DNA of 64,000 bases from Paenibacillus sp. FSL R5-0490 (GCF_001956215.1 NZ_MRTQ01000015.1:1-64000), one strand, 5' to 3'; shown: positions 26,239 to 34,843, numbered from the stretch's first letter. A program made the numbers and translations. The notes: generated from the letters alone by a model not told the origin.

Positions 26239-26658
26239 ATGACTAAAAAAACGATCTACTTCCTATGCACAGGCAACTCATGCCGCAGCCAGATGGCTGA
26301 AGGATGGGCAAAACAGCATTTAGGTGAAGAATGGAATGTTTATAGTGCCGGGATTGAAGCACATGGCTTGAATCCGAACGCTGTAAAAGCAATGAATGAA
26401 GCTGGAATTGACATCTCAAACCAGACTTCTGATATCATTGATCCGGAAATACTCAATAATGCAGATTTGGTTGTAACGCTTTGCGGTGATGCAGCGGATA
26501 AATGCCCAATGACACCTCCTCATGTAAAGCGCGAGCATTGGGGATTTGATGACCCTGCGAAAGCAGAAGGAACAGAAGAAGAAAAATGGGCTTTCTTCCA
26601 GCGTGTCCGGGATGAAATCGGCGGGCGGATTAAAACATTTGCCGAAACTGGAAAGTAA
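26239..26658 (+). CDS. arsC: Thioredoxin-coupled arsenate reductase ArsC
   Basis: A 139-residue low-molecular-weight-phosphatase-type reductase that turns arsenate into arsenite for ArsB. The P-loop CTGNSCRS carries the nucleophilic cysteine at residue 10, and the redox pair lies in [10 protein letters not shown] (about residues 82 and 89). The family end [12 protein letters not shown] is present. All three catalytic cysteines are intact. It is third in the ars operon and is followed after about 40 bp by the HesB-like gene. Confidence 0.95.
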   Translation: MTKKTIYFLCTGNSCRSQMAEGWAKQHLGEEWNVYSAGIEAHGLNPNAVKAMNEAGIDISNQTSDIIDPEILNNADLVVTLCGDAADKCPMTPPHVKREHWGFDDPAKAEGTEEEKWAFFQRVRDEIGGRIKTFAETGK

Positions 26659-26696
26659 ATAATATACTTAAAAACATCCAAGGGGAGGGAACAGGC

Positions 26697-26975
26697 ATGA
26701 AAATCACAGACAATGCGCGTGATGAATTGAAAAAAATGCTGGAAGAACAAAATGCCAGCAGCGTCCGCATCTTTTTTGACGGCTATGGCTGAGGACAGCC
26801 AAGAATAGGACTGGCTCTGGATGAGCCTGAAGCAGATGATATTATTGTCACAATCAATGAAATCAAAGTAGCAATCGACCCGATTATTGAACCAAACACC
26901 GAAGACCTTGTTTTAGAGCGGAGCGGTAACGGAAGCGGGATCTCGATGATCGGGAATACAGGAAGATGCTGTTAG
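26697..26975 (+). CDS. HesB/IscA-like protein with in-frame TGA, candidate selenoprotein
   Basis: From ATG after AGGGGAGGGA the frame reads 92 codons to TAG, with one TGA at codon 32 (26790-26792). Around it the sequence DGYG-x-GQPRIGLALDEP matches the HesB/IscA motif whose first cluster-binding cysteine sits exactly at x. The C-terminal ligands are present as GRCC. So selenocysteine would replace the first cysteine ligand. A hairpin 20-34 bases after the TGA fits a bacterial SECIS. The frame after the TGA keeps full family similarity, which argues against decay. It is the last gene of the ars operon. A TGC to TGA mutation remains possible, and no sel genes are in the window. Confidence 0.75.
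26813..26827 (+). other. SECIS-like hairpin downstream of the TGA
   Basis: GGCTC pairs with GAGCC around the loop TGGAT. The loop starts about 25 nt after the TGA, holds a G in its first two positions and has 5 nt, all within the general bacterial SECIS model as I remember it. A second possible stem, AGCCA/TGGCT, overlaps it. Confidence 0.5.
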
Positions 26976-26979
26976 GAAA

Positions 26980-27005
26980 GGGCCTTTTAGAGGCTCTTTT
27001 TTATT
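26980..27005 (+). terminator. Intrinsic terminator of the ars operon
   Basis: GGGCCT pairs (5 of 6) with AGGCTC around TTTAG-type loop, then a run of T. Confidence 0.7.
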
Positions 27006-27070
27006 TGATCTAATCCATGCTCCTAAATAAATCATTCACATACATTATGGTATCTGGCATGGAGAGGTGA

Positions 27071-27439
27071 ATGTTGTTGTATTACTCTTATAATCCTTAT
27101 GGGCATCACTTTAGCAGAGGACCTGTGAATCATCAGGCTTTTCCAAATACCAGCAGAGAAAGAGCAGGCTTTTCCAAAGAAGAGGCTGCAGCCATTGCGC
27201 TGCTATTGGGAATTGATTTTACGAAAACCCAGTTTGATTTGAATGAATTCTGGGTGGGTGTTAATACAGAACTGGAACATGGAAAACGATCAGGCCAAAC
27301 GAATGTTACTGGAGATGATCCGCTACTTACAGGGAAAATTGCCCTGGCGCATCTTAACGAGTTTCCTGACTATTATAAGAGATTAAAAGTTTTGGAAGCG
27401 GAAGCAAAAGCCTATTGGAATTCATTGCAGCAAGGCTGA
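27071..27439 (+). CDS. DUF5661-type protein
   Basis: A 122-residue soluble protein. After an aromatic N-terminus the core FSKEEAAAIALLLGIDFTK, then ELEHGKRSGQTNVTGDDP and LTGKIALAHLNEFPDYYKRL, matches my memory of DUF5661, a family without known function. A GAGAGGTG site precedes the ATG closely, so one of the two TTG codons just after may be the true start. It has its own terminator and is separate from the ars operon. Confidence 0.75.
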   Translation: MLLYYSYNPYGHHFSRGPVNHQAFPNTSRERAGFSKEEAAAIALLLGIDFTKTQFDLNEFWVGVNTELEHGKRSGQTNVTGDDPLLTGKIALAHLNEFPDYYKRLKVLEAEAKAYWNSLQQG

Positions 27440-27473
27440 ATAAAACAATGCCGGAGATATTTTCTTGAAATGT

Positions 27474-27500
27474 AAGCCCTTTGATAAGGGCTTTTATTCT
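27474..27500 (+). terminator. Intrinsic terminator after the DUF5661-type gene
   Basis: AAGCCCTT pairs with AAGGGCTT around TGAT, then TTATT. Confidence 0.8.
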
Positions 27501-27550
27501 TTATGCTGCTGAAGGGGCAGCTGGGATGGCGCGTGCTTGGGGTTTGGCGT

Positions 27551-27670
27551 TTTATCTAACAGGTTTTGGAGTTTATCTAGCATGTTGAGAGTTTTTTCCA
27601 ACTGGATTATGAATTTATCTAACAGGTTTTTTGATTTATCTAGCATGTTTTGGAGTTTATCTTACATTTA
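27551..27670. repeat. 21-bp-period repeat family D
   Basis: TTTATCT begins at 27551, 27572, 27614, 27635 and 27656, all multiples of 21 bp apart; the position at 27593 is degenerate. Units alternate TTTATCTAACAGGTTTT and TTTATCTAGCATGTTTT. Not coding in any frame I can defend. Confidence 0.85.
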
Positions 27671-27750
27671 GAACAATTCCTCTTTACGGAGAAGAAATCG
27701 ACTATGAAAGCAGAGGGCGAGATGAGGAATGTTCCAAATAATTTGATTCT

Positions 27751-27825
27751 GGCGCATATAGCATGAAAGTGACGCATATCTGTGCCAAAGTGAAGCATAT
27801 CCAGAAAAAGTAACGCATAACTGCA
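27751..27825. repeat. 20-21-bp-period repeat family E
   Basis: GCATA recurs at 27754, 27774, 27795 and 27815, with the extended unit AGTGACGCATATC. It lies 80 bp from family D in the same gap but has a different unit. Confidence 0.75.
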
Positions 27826-27883
27826 ATTTTCAATAAAAAGAAGAGTCCAACTGATTCAGCTACCTATAATTACACACAAAAAA

Positions 27884-27908
27884 GAGCACCCATCAGGTGC
27901 TCTTTTTT
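27884..27908. terminator. Bidirectional intrinsic terminator
   Basis: GAGCACC pairs with GGTGCTC around CATCA, with A-run and T-run. On the minus strand it directly follows the 5S rRNA fragment. Confidence 0.85.
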
Positions 27909-27910
27909 GC

Positions 27911-27948
27911 TCTGCAGCGTCCTACTCTCACAGGGGGACAGCCCCCAA
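27911..27948 (-). pseudogene. 3'-terminal fragment of a 5S rRNA gene
   Basis: On the minus strand GGGGGCTGTCCCCCTGTGAGAGTAGGACGCTGC matches in order the last stem and 3' end of Bacillus 5S rRNA, of which I quote only CCCCCTGTGAGAGTAGGACG. The rest of 5S and any 16S or 23S are absent, and a strong terminator follows, as after real 5S genes. It looks like a remnant or a copied 5S end used as a terminator leader of the preceding minus-strand operon. Confidence 0.8.
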
Positions 27949-27976
27949 GCAAAGAGGAGTGCATTGCTTTTTCAGC

Positions 27977-28375
27977 TTACTGTTCCGATGTTTTCTCAGT
28001 TAAAAAGGTAATGGCTACAAAAAGTGCAAAGGCAAGCAATAGCAGGGTTCCGCCGACAATAAAGAAGACCAGAACAAAGGTGTCCCCTAAATTAAACGGA
28101 TTTAAAGTATACATCCACATGCCGATTGTCAGACCAAGTGCTCCTGCCATTCCAAGGATGCTGTGAATGGAAACGAGCTTTTTGTATTTTACGCGGTAGA
28201 CTTTATAAAAGATTCCCCATGCAAAGACGGAAAGCCATCCTACCAGCAGGATGTGGGCATGAATGGGCCTTAACGAATAATCCATCTGCCCGGACATATG
28301 CGACCCAAGGTAGGTTCCGATCATGCCAAAGATAGCTGCAAACCTTATTAATCTAATACTCCATTTTTGTTCCAT
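27977..28375 (-). CDS. Small membrane protein related to heme-copper oxidase subunit I
   Basis: A 132-residue protein with four membrane segments. The stretch IHAHILLVGWLSVFAWGIFYKVY resembles the histidine-bearing helix of cytochrome oxidase subunit I or NorB-type proteins, and homologues are often labelled cytochrome-c oxidase. It is far too short to be an oxidase by itself. It is the last gene of a minus-strand unit after the histidine kinase (5 bp gap), so it may be part of the same signalling or export function. Heme binding by its few histidines is possible but unproven. Confidence 0.78.
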   Translation of the reverse strand: MEQKWSIRLIRFAAIFGMIGTYLGSHMSGQMDYSLRPIHAHILLVGWLSVFAWGIFYKVYRVKYKKLVSIHSILGMAGALGLTIGMWMYTLNPFNLGDTFVLVFFIVGGTLLLLAFALFVAITFLTEKTSEQ

Positions 28376-28380
28376 AATAT

Positions 28381-29775
28381 TTATTCCTCCCGTTGTTTCT
28401 CCCTGAAAAATGTAATGGTAAAGGTGGTGCCTTCGCCAGCCTGGCTGTCTGCCTTGATTTCCCCATTATGCAGCTCAATGATTTGTTTTACAATCGATAG
28501 CCCGAGTCCTGTGCCATCTTTTTTCCTGGCCGAGTCCACCCGGTAAAAGCGCTCGAAAACCTGGCTGATCGCATCCTCTGATATTCCGATTCCGGTGTCT
28601 TTAAAAACAACTTCAACCGCTGTTTGGGTTTGAGACAGGCTGATGAGAATACTGCCGCCATGCGAGTTATATTTTATCGCATTCGTCAGCAGGTTGTCCC
28701 AGATATTCACTATTAGCTCGGGGTCTCCCTTCAAAATGACGGGCGCGAGCTTGTAGGAAACCTCAATTTCTTTTTCTTCCAGCCGCCATTGATGCCTGCG
28801 GATTGTTTCCTTGATCTGTTCGTCCAGTTTGACCTCCGAAAGCTTCATCGGATAGGAATTCTGGTCAAGGGAAGTCAATAGCAGAAGCTGTTTGGTCAGA
28901 TTGGACAGCCGCTTCGACTCCTGATCGATAATCTGCACGTATTCGCAATGTTCTTCATCTGACAGTTTCTGTGTCTGCAGAAGCTCCGCATACCCCTGAA
29001 TATTCATAAGAGGGGACTGAAAGTCATGGGACACATTGTTGATGAATGACTTGCGGGCCTCATCATTGTGCTGCAGCTGAGCCTGCATGCGGCTGAAGCT
29101 TTCCGCGAGCTGTCCGATTTCATCCCTTCGGTCAATGTTCAATGGGAAGTTGAAATTCTCACGAGTAATTTCCCTGGTCGCCTCCGTCAGCTTCGTGATC
29201 GGCTTGATCAGGTGCTTGGCGAACCAGATCACCCCGGTAATGCTGACAACGGCAATGGCGACAAAGAACCACGCGAAGATCATGTGAATGTCGGAGAAAA
29301 GCAGCTTATTATCCGGCCGGAGAAATAGCCCGTAATTCTGGTTGTCCATGGTAAAAGGGACGCCGACCGTATTTTCAAGGTCGTTTGAAAAATGGCCCAT
29401 CATCAGAAATTGGCCGGCAAAGCTATCCATCCCATGATAAACCTTCTGATCGGTCAGCACTTTTTCAGCTTCTTCAGGCAGATCTGTCTTATTGAAAGGC
29501 TGCCCGAAGAATTCTCCATCTCCGGATTCACTCACGATATAGAGCTGATAGCCGAGTTTGCTCATCGAATTTAAGTACGTTTCATAAGTGGAGCCAGAGG
29601 AATGCATATGTTCAAGGCCATTCGCGATTTCCTCTGCAATCACGACATTGTGTCTGTCGATTTTCCCTTTTGTCGAAGCCATATAGACCCAGTTGGTTAA
29701 AAAGAAGGAAAGCAGGATACTTATGGCTAAAATCACAAGTGTGGCTGCAATGAATTTCCGGTAGAGCGTCTTCAT
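28381..29775 (-). CDS. HAMP-domain sensor histidine kinase
   Basis: A 464-residue sensor: membrane segment at about 10-30, an extracellular domain to about 165, a second membrane segment, then HAMP. The HisKA motif is NNVSHDFQSPLMNIQGYAEL with the phospho-accepting histidine, followed by the N box NLLTNAIKYNSHGG, the G1 box KDTGIGIS and the G2 box GTGLGLSIV. It overlaps the response-regulator gene by 4 bp. The signal is unknown; the MMPL exporter in the operon suggests an envelope-active lipid or antimicrobial. Confidence 0.94.
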   Translation of the reverse strand: MKTLYRKFIAATLVILAISILLSFFLTNWVYMASTKGKIDRHNVVIAEEIANGLEHMHSSGSTYETYLNSMSKLGYQLYIVSESGDGEFFGQPFNKTDLPEEAEKVLTDQKVYHGMDSFAGQFLMMGHFSNDLENTVGVPFTMDNQNYGLFLRPDNKLLFSDIHMIFAWFFVAIAVVSITGVIWFAKHLIKPITKLTEATREITRENFNFPLNIDRRDEIGQLAESFSRMQAQLQHNDEARKSFINNVSHDFQSPLMNIQGYAELLQTQKLSDEEHCEYVQIIDQESKRLSNLTKQLLLLTSLDQNSYPMKLSEVKLDEQIKETIRRHQWRLEEKEIEVSYKLAPVILKGDPELIVNIWDNLLTNAIKYNSHGGSILISLSQTQTAVEVVFKDTGIGISEDAISQVFERFYRVDSARKKDGTGLGLSIVKQIIELHNGEIKADSQAGEGTTFTITFFREKQREE

Positions 29776-30443
29776 TTTGTTTCCTCAAGCTTATACCCGA
29801 TGCCGCGGATAGTCTGGATCTCAACGGTTGCCCCGTATTTTTTCAACCGGTCGCGAATCCGGTTGATGTGGGTATTTAAAGTCTGTTCGCTGCCTTCATA
29901 ATCCGCTCCCCACGCCTGTTCAATCAATGCGGCCCTCTGTGTTATTTTATTTTTTCGTGCCGATAGCAGGCTCAGGAGCTCAAATTCCTTTAATGGAAAA
30001 AGGATAGTCTCCTGATTGATTTCCACTTCAAAGCTTTTTCTGTCAATAGACAGATTACCGGCTTTAACAACTGTTTCCATCGCCCGCTCGGCTCTTCTTA
30101 ACACAACGGCTACCCGGAAAAGCAGCTCCTTGACTTCAAACGGCTTGACAATATAATCTTCAGAACCGGATAGGAAGCCCTGTTCTTTATCACTGAGCTG
30201 CCCCTTTGCCGTCAGAAGAATAACAGGAATTCCGAAGTCACCGGTTAATATTCTGGTAAGCTCAAAACCATTCATGCCGGGCATCATGACATCCACAACG
30301 GCTAAATCTGCCGTTTGCTCTTCCAGGAGCGTTAATGCTTCTTGAGCATTATTTGCTCTCAGCACCTGATAGCCTTCATGATTCAGATGAATCGTAACAA
30401 GCTTCTGTATATGAACATCATCATCTACGACTAATATTTTCAT
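29772..30443 (-). CDS. OmpR/PhoB-family response regulator
   Basis: A 223-residue regulator. The receiver has DDD near the N-terminus, the phosphorylated aspartate in VVDVMMPGMNGFEL, and the conserved threonine and lysine in LLTAKG and YIVKPFE. The C-terminal winged helix has FPLKEFELLSLLS, the recognition part SEQTLNTHINRIRDRL and the wing TIRGIGYKLEE. It lies between the MMPL exporter and its kinase, which it overlaps by 4 bp. Confidence 0.95.
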   Translation of the reverse strand: MKILVVDDDVHIQKLVTIHLNHEGYQVLRANNAQEALTLLEEQTADLAVVDVMMPGMNGFELTRILTGDFGIPVILLTAKGQLSDKEQGFLSGSEDYIVKPFEVKELLFRVAVVLRRAERAMETVVKAGNLSIDRKSFEVEINQETILFPLKEFELLSLLSARKNKITQRAALIEQAWGADYEGSEQTLNTHINRIRDRLKKYGATVEIQTIRGIGYKLEETK

Positions 30444-30483
30444 GGCAGGGCCTCCTTAAAGGGAATAGGGAGGGACCCTCACT

Positions 30484-32610
30484 CTATTCCGAAATTTTTT
30501 CCCGGGAAGTTTCCTTATCTTTTTCGAAAAATAAGATCAATGCCGGAAGCAGCATCCCTCTCACAAGGAAGGTATCAATCAATATTCCCATGGCAACGAT
30601 GAAGCCAAAGACGAATAAGTCTGCGATTGGCATGGTCATAAGGGCAGCAAAGGTAGCAGCCAGAATGAGGCCTGCCGAAGAAATAACACCGCCGGTATTG
30701 CGGATGCTAATTTCAAGAGCGTCCTTCACCCGGTGTTTCTTTCGTTCCTCCATAAAACGCGAAACCAGGATGATGTTGTAATCAATCCCCAATGCTACAA
30801 GGAAAATAAATGAATAGACAGGAACGCGCGAACTGATGGCTTCAAAGCCGAATAATACATCAACCAGGAAAATCCCAAGCCCTAAAGCCGAGACAAATGA
30901 AAGCAAAATAGTTGCCATCATGTAGATCGGCATCCTGATGGATTTCGTAAGCGCAAATAACAGCGCAAGGATCAGGACCGTTTCAAGCAGGACAATTTTC
31001 ATTATATCACCGCTGTTGACATCCTGTTCGTCCACTATTTTCGGTGTGACCCCGCTATAGTAGGACTCAGCTTCCACACCGATCTCTTCTAATAGCTCAG
31101 GTGTGTCGTCACGCAAATTTTTCATAAAGGATATGGCTTCATTTGAATAGGGATTGATGGATAGTGCCACACTCATTTTTGCCGCCTTTCCGTCTTCTGA
31201 TAGGGCAGACAGGCGGACAGAGGCAACTTCTTCATATTCCTGCAGCTTTTCACTTATCGCTGCTGTATCGTTTTCAGCCAATTGCTGATCACTGACAACG
31301 AGAAGTGTCGAAGGAGCCAGCTCGCCTTTGTCATATCTGGCTTCCACTATTTCATAGCCGACCCGCGATGGCAGGTCCTCAGGGAATTTCTTGACGGTGT
31401 CGAATTCATAATCAAGATTGAAAATATTAAACGCTGTGATGAGCATGAAAATGCCGACAATTCCGCCTGAGAGGCCGGGCTTGTTCACAACGAATTTGGC
31501 AATGGGTTCCCAGACACTATGTTTAACTTCTGTTTCAGCACCGTATTCAGGAACCTTCGGCCAGAATGCCTTGCGTCCGAAGAGGGTGAATAAAGCTGGA
31601 ACCAATGTAACGGAAGCCAGCATGATAAAAAACATCGCTGTTCCAAAAATCGGGGCAAAGTTCTGATAATCACGGAAATCCGCTAAGAACAGAACCAGCA
31701 TAGCAGCCAGAACCGTTCCGCCCGCAAAGAAAACAGGCTCGCCGGTTGCGCGCATTGCATGCTTCATGGCTTCATATTTGTTCTCGAAATGGTTAAGCTC
31801 CTCGCGGTAACGGGAGAACACAAATAATGAATAATCAATCACGGCAGCAAACAGCAAAATGCTCATGATGGAGGTTGTCTGGTTATTGATCTCAAGTCCG
31901 CCGGCACCCATTAATGCAACACTCTGGTTCACGACCTGGTAGACAATCACCGTCGCGAGAAGCGGAATGATGGCAAGCAATGGTGAACGGTAAATGGCTA
32001 TAAGCAGGACAAGAATGATGACAACAGTCGCAATCAGGAGAACAAAGTCAGCCTGTTCGAACAGCTTGACTGTATCTCCGGCAATACCGGCTGGACCGGT
32101 GATATAAAAGGAGGTGCTTTCGAGATCCTCCGCAATTTTATTGCCGACTTTTGAGGCATGATCATTAATCTCGGCATACTGGTCATTGCCAAGTCCCTGT
32201 TCTAGCTCCATCGGCACTATTAAAGTGGACTTGTCTTCAGAAATGAAAGAACCTAGTGCTTGCGGCGGAAGCTTGCTGATATCGATAATCGTCTTGATTC
32301 CATCGATATCTTCTTTCATGATTCCTTCCAGAATCTGTTTAGCTTCTTCGATTTGAACCTCGCCATTTTCATTATGGAAAACCAATATGCCCGGAGTTCC
32401 TTGTTTGTTTGGAAAATATTCTTCTGTTTTATTCTGGGCAATAATGGATTTCGCCTCATCAGGAAGTGACTGGAAATTATTTGTTTTATAATCTCCAAGC
32501 ATCGGACCTGCACTTAAGCCGATCATCAGCACAAGCCAGCCGATAATCGTAATCCACATTCCCCGTTTGGTGGAAACCCAATCTGTTACCCCATGCAGCA
32601 GTTTTTTCAC
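30484..32610 (-). CDS. MMPL/RND-type membrane exporter
   Basis: About 708 residues with 12 membrane segments in two repeats, each with a large extracellular loop. Segments such as IDYSLFVFSRYREEL and LGIDYNIILVSRFMEERKKH carry the buried aspartate pairs that couple proton flow in this family. The role is export of lipids or hydrophobic drugs. It is encoded upstream of its two-component system; B. subtilis YdfJ is also an MMPL protein beside a two-component pair, but YdfI is of the NarL type while the regulator here is OmpR type. The GTG start follows AGGAGG. Confidence 0.92.
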   Translation of the reverse strand: MKKLLHGVTDWVSTKRGMWITIIGWLVLMIGLSAGPMLGDYKTNNFQSLPDEAKSIIAQNKTEEYFPNKQGTPGILVFHNENGEVQIEEAKQILEGIMKEDIDGIKTIIDISKLPPQALGSFISEDKSTLIVPMELEQGLGNDQYAEINDHASKVGNKIAEDLESTSFYITGPAGIAGDTVKLFEQADFVLLIATVVIILVLLIAIYRSPLLAIIPLLATVIVYQVVNQSVALMGAGGLEINNQTTSIMSILLFAAVIDYSLFVFSRYREELNHFENKYEAMKHAMRATGEPVFFAGGTVLAAMLVLFLADFRDYQNFAPIFGTAMFFIMLASVTLVPALFTLFGRKAFWPKVPEYGAETEVKHSVWEPIAKFVVNKPGLSGGIVGIFMLITAFNIFNLDYEFDTVKKFPEDLPSRVGYEIVEARYDKGELAPSTLLVVSDQQLAENDTAAISEKLQEYEEVASVRLSALSEDGKAAKMSVALSINPYSNEAISFMKNLRDDTPELLEEIGVEAESYYSGVTPKIVDEQDVNSGDIMKIVLLETVLILALLFALTKSIRMPIYMMATILLSFVSALGLGIFLVDVLFGFEAISSRVPVYSFIFLVALGIDYNIILVSRFMEERKKHRVKDALEISIRNTGGVISSAGLILAATFAALMTMPIADLFVFGFIVAMGILIDTFLVRGMLLPALILFFEKDKETSREKISE

Positions 32611-32756
32611 ATGAATGCCTCCTAAAACTAATTTCAATGGCTATTCTACAAAATGAAAATAAACTGAACCTCAACTTCTGTTTACAATTAGCCCGATGCA
32701 TGAAAGAAGTGGTTTATATAGAAAATATAATCATATTAACACGAGGAGAGCCAAGG

Positions 32757-33308
32757 ATGAAAACAGCACTGTTAATTTTGGACATGCAAAAGGGATTTGA
32801 TGACCCTTACTGGGGGAAGAGGAACAATCCCCAGGCAGAAAACAATATGTTTCGCCTGCTGACTGAATGGAGGAAGCGGCAGTGGCCCATTTTCTTTTCA
32901 AAGCATTTGTCGCTTGACCCGCAATCGCCTCTTTATCATAAAAATGAGGCGGGAATCCAATTTATGGACCTGCTGGCACCAAAATACGGGGAACAGGTTT
33001 TTACAAAGAATGTAAACAGTGCTTTCATCGGCACAGAGCTTGAAATACAATTACGGCAGCAGCTGATCAAATCGGTTGTCATCACAGGCCTGTCCACACA
33101 GCATTGTGTCTCAACCACAACGAGAATGAGCGCTAATTTAGGGTTTATAACGTATTTGGCATCAGATGCGGTTGCCGCTTTTGACATCACTGATCATAAG
33201 GGGGTTGTCCATTCTGCGGAGACCGTGCAGGAATTGGAGCTCGCGGCATTGCACAAGGAGTTCGCTGTGATCGTGACGGCTGATGAAGTGATAAAAATGC
33301 TGACTTAA
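32757..33308 (+). CDS. Cysteine hydrolase of the isochorismatase family
   Basis: A 183-residue hydrolase. The catalytic triad can be read as aspartate in LILDMQKG, lysine in FTKNVNSAF and cysteine in LSTQHCVSTT. Members include nicotinamidase, isochorismatase and N-carbamoylsarcosine amidase, and the substrate here is not clear. The frame opens at 32637, but the ATG after GAGGAGAGCCAAGG matches the family start. It is divergent from the MMPL operon and separate from the next gene. Confidence 0.9.
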   Translation: MKTALLILDMQKGFDDPYWGKRNNPQAENNMFRLLTEWRKRQWPIFFSKHLSLDPQSPLYHKNEAGIQFMDLLAPKYGEQVFTKNVNSAFIGTELEIQLRQQLIKSVVITGLSTQHCVSTTTRMSANLGFITYLASDAVAAFDITDHKGVVHSAETVQELELAALHKEFAVIVTADEVIKMLT

Positions 33309-33381
33309 TATTGTGGATTGGCTGTATTGCTCCAGGGAGGCATAAGTCTCTTTTAAAATTTGAAAGGTGTGTGTGTTAAGT

Positions 33382-34071
33382 ATGCCTGTTAGTGAAACGA
33401 TACTCCGTGTAACCATCTCGTTTTTAGTGCTTTTTTTGCTCGCAAGGCTGATGGGTCGGAAGGAAATTGGACAAATGACCTTTTTCAACTGGGCGTCCGC
33501 CATCGGAATTGGGTCAATCGGCGGAAACCTTGCTGTGAATGACAGTACCCGAATCAAGGATGGAGTCATCGCACTGGTTTTTTGGACGCTTTTCACCATT
33601 GTAATGGATATGATCGACCTTAAGTCGAAACAGGGACGGTCAGTTACAACAGGGGATCCCTTGATTGTCATTAAAGCAGGCAGAATCATGGAATCTGCTC
33701 TTAAAACAGCGAGGGTGGATCTGGATGAGCTTCAGGCGCTATTACGGCAAAAGGATATCTTTTCTTTTAAGGATGTTGATTACGCCATCCTCGAAACAAA
33801 CGGAGACCTGTCTGTGTTAAAAAAGACAAGTCAACAGGCTGTGACGAAAAAGGATCTAAACATAAGCAGTCCAAACAGGGCTCTTTTTTCTTTGCCGACG
33901 GAAGTGATTGCGGATGGAAAAGTCAATTCAGAAAATCTGACGAAATTAGAATTAGATGAAAACTGGCTTGAAGGGGAACTGAAAAAAGCGGATATCCGCT
34001 CTGTTGAAGATGTATTTTTCGCACAAGTCCAACAGGACGGCACTCTTTATTTTGATCAAAAAGACACATAA
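33382..34071 (+). CDS. YetF-family (DUF421) membrane protein
   Basis: About 229 residues: three membrane segments to about residue 75 including LARLMGRKEIGQMTFFNWASA, which is the family hallmark, then a soluble DUF421 domain (PLIVIKAGRIMESALKTARV to VDYAILETNGDLSVLKK) and a C-terminal repeat-like region. B. subtilis has several paralogues, linked to spore and envelope functions but poorly understood. The start is uncertain between the ATG used here and GTG codons 9-15 bp upstream. It is convergent with the YqcI-type gene. Confidence 0.88.
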   Translation: MPVSETILRVTISFLVLFLLARLMGRKEIGQMTFFNWASAIGIGSIGGNLAVNDSTRIKDGVIALVFWTLFTIVMDMIDLKSKQGRSVTTGDPLIVIKAGRIMESALKTARVDLDELQALLRQKDIFSFKDVDYAILETNGDLSVLKKTSQQAVTKKDLNISSPNRALFSLPTEVIADGKVNSENLTKLELDENWLEGELKKADIRSVEDVFFAQVQQDGTLYFDQKDT

Positions 34072-34072
34072 A

Positions 34073-34094
34073 GGACAGAAATCGGATTCTGTCC
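34073..34094. terminator. Hairpin between convergent genes
   Basis: GGACAGAA and TTCTGTCC form a perfect 8-bp stem around ATCGGA directly between the two stop codons. There is no T-run. Confidence 0.45.
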
Positions 34095-34096
34095 AT

Positions 34097-34843
34097 CTAG
34101 TTATGCTTGAAAGTTCCCAGCAGCCTCTGAAAGGGGCATTTGGAAATCGCGGTGTCATCATCGCGAAGAAAATATTGTTTCCATTCAAAATTGTCATCGG
34201 CGCCATAACTGTTCAAGTCAGGATGGATAGGGATGGCATCGTAATGTTGGAGCCGTTTGCGGATCTGATTTTTAAGGCGGGACGCTAATGTTTCTTTTTT
34301 CATGAACTCCTGCAGAACCCATCTCGGCGTGATGGCCAGCATCATCGTATCAAAATGGCGGCTCTGCCGATTTTTATGAGCAGGGGTGGCACAGTACACA
34401 AAATATTTTTCCCTGTGAAAGCAGAATTCCCAAAGCGGATCGTGCGGGTCTTTTGGGATTTCGTTTGGCCATTCCACTTCATCAATCTCAGACAGCCCCG
34501 TCAGCCCATCCCAAAAAAGCTGCTCATATTCCTCCACACTCAAATGCTCCTTTTGGTTAAAAAAAATGATCAGTGACGTGTAGCTTCCATAATCTCTTGA
34601 GTGCTTTGTGAATTCCTTCAGGATGGATGCTGTCTGCTGTATGGAGGCCGGGTTTCCCGGATCGTCTGCAAATCCAAATCGAAGCTGATTTTTGGCAAAC
34701 CCGATGGTCGCAGGGATGCAGGGGAAGGGTTTTTCTCTGTCGGTCATCTTTTTCCGGAATTTATCTAAGGCATTCAGCTGCCAATCTTCTAAACTCTGCA
34801 GGCTGGAGGAGCTGGCAGTATATAAATGGCTGATCTTAGTCAC
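34097..34843 (-). CDS. YqcI/YcgG-family protein
   Basis: A 248-residue soluble protein with the family features FPCIPATIGFAKNQLRFGFAD, SYTSLIIFFN, WPNEIPKDPHDPLWEFCFHR and a PRWVLQEF stretch. The family has no firm function. It starts with GTG. The gene is monocistronic on the minus strand. Several conserved cysteines and histidines suggest a heme or metal link, but that is speculation. Confidence 0.85.
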   Translation of the reverse strand: MTKISHLYTASSSSLQSLEDWQLNALDKFRKKMTDREKPFPCIPATIGFAKNQLRFGFADDPGNPASIQQTASILKEFTKHSRDYGSYTSLIIFFNQKEHLSVEEYEQLFWDGLTGLSEIDEVEWPNEIPKDPHDPLWEFCFHREKYFVYCATPAHKNRQSRHFDTMMLAITPRWVLQEFMKKETLASRLKNQIRKRLQHYDAIPIHPDLNSYGADDNFEWKQYFLRDDDTAISKCPFQRLLGTFKHN

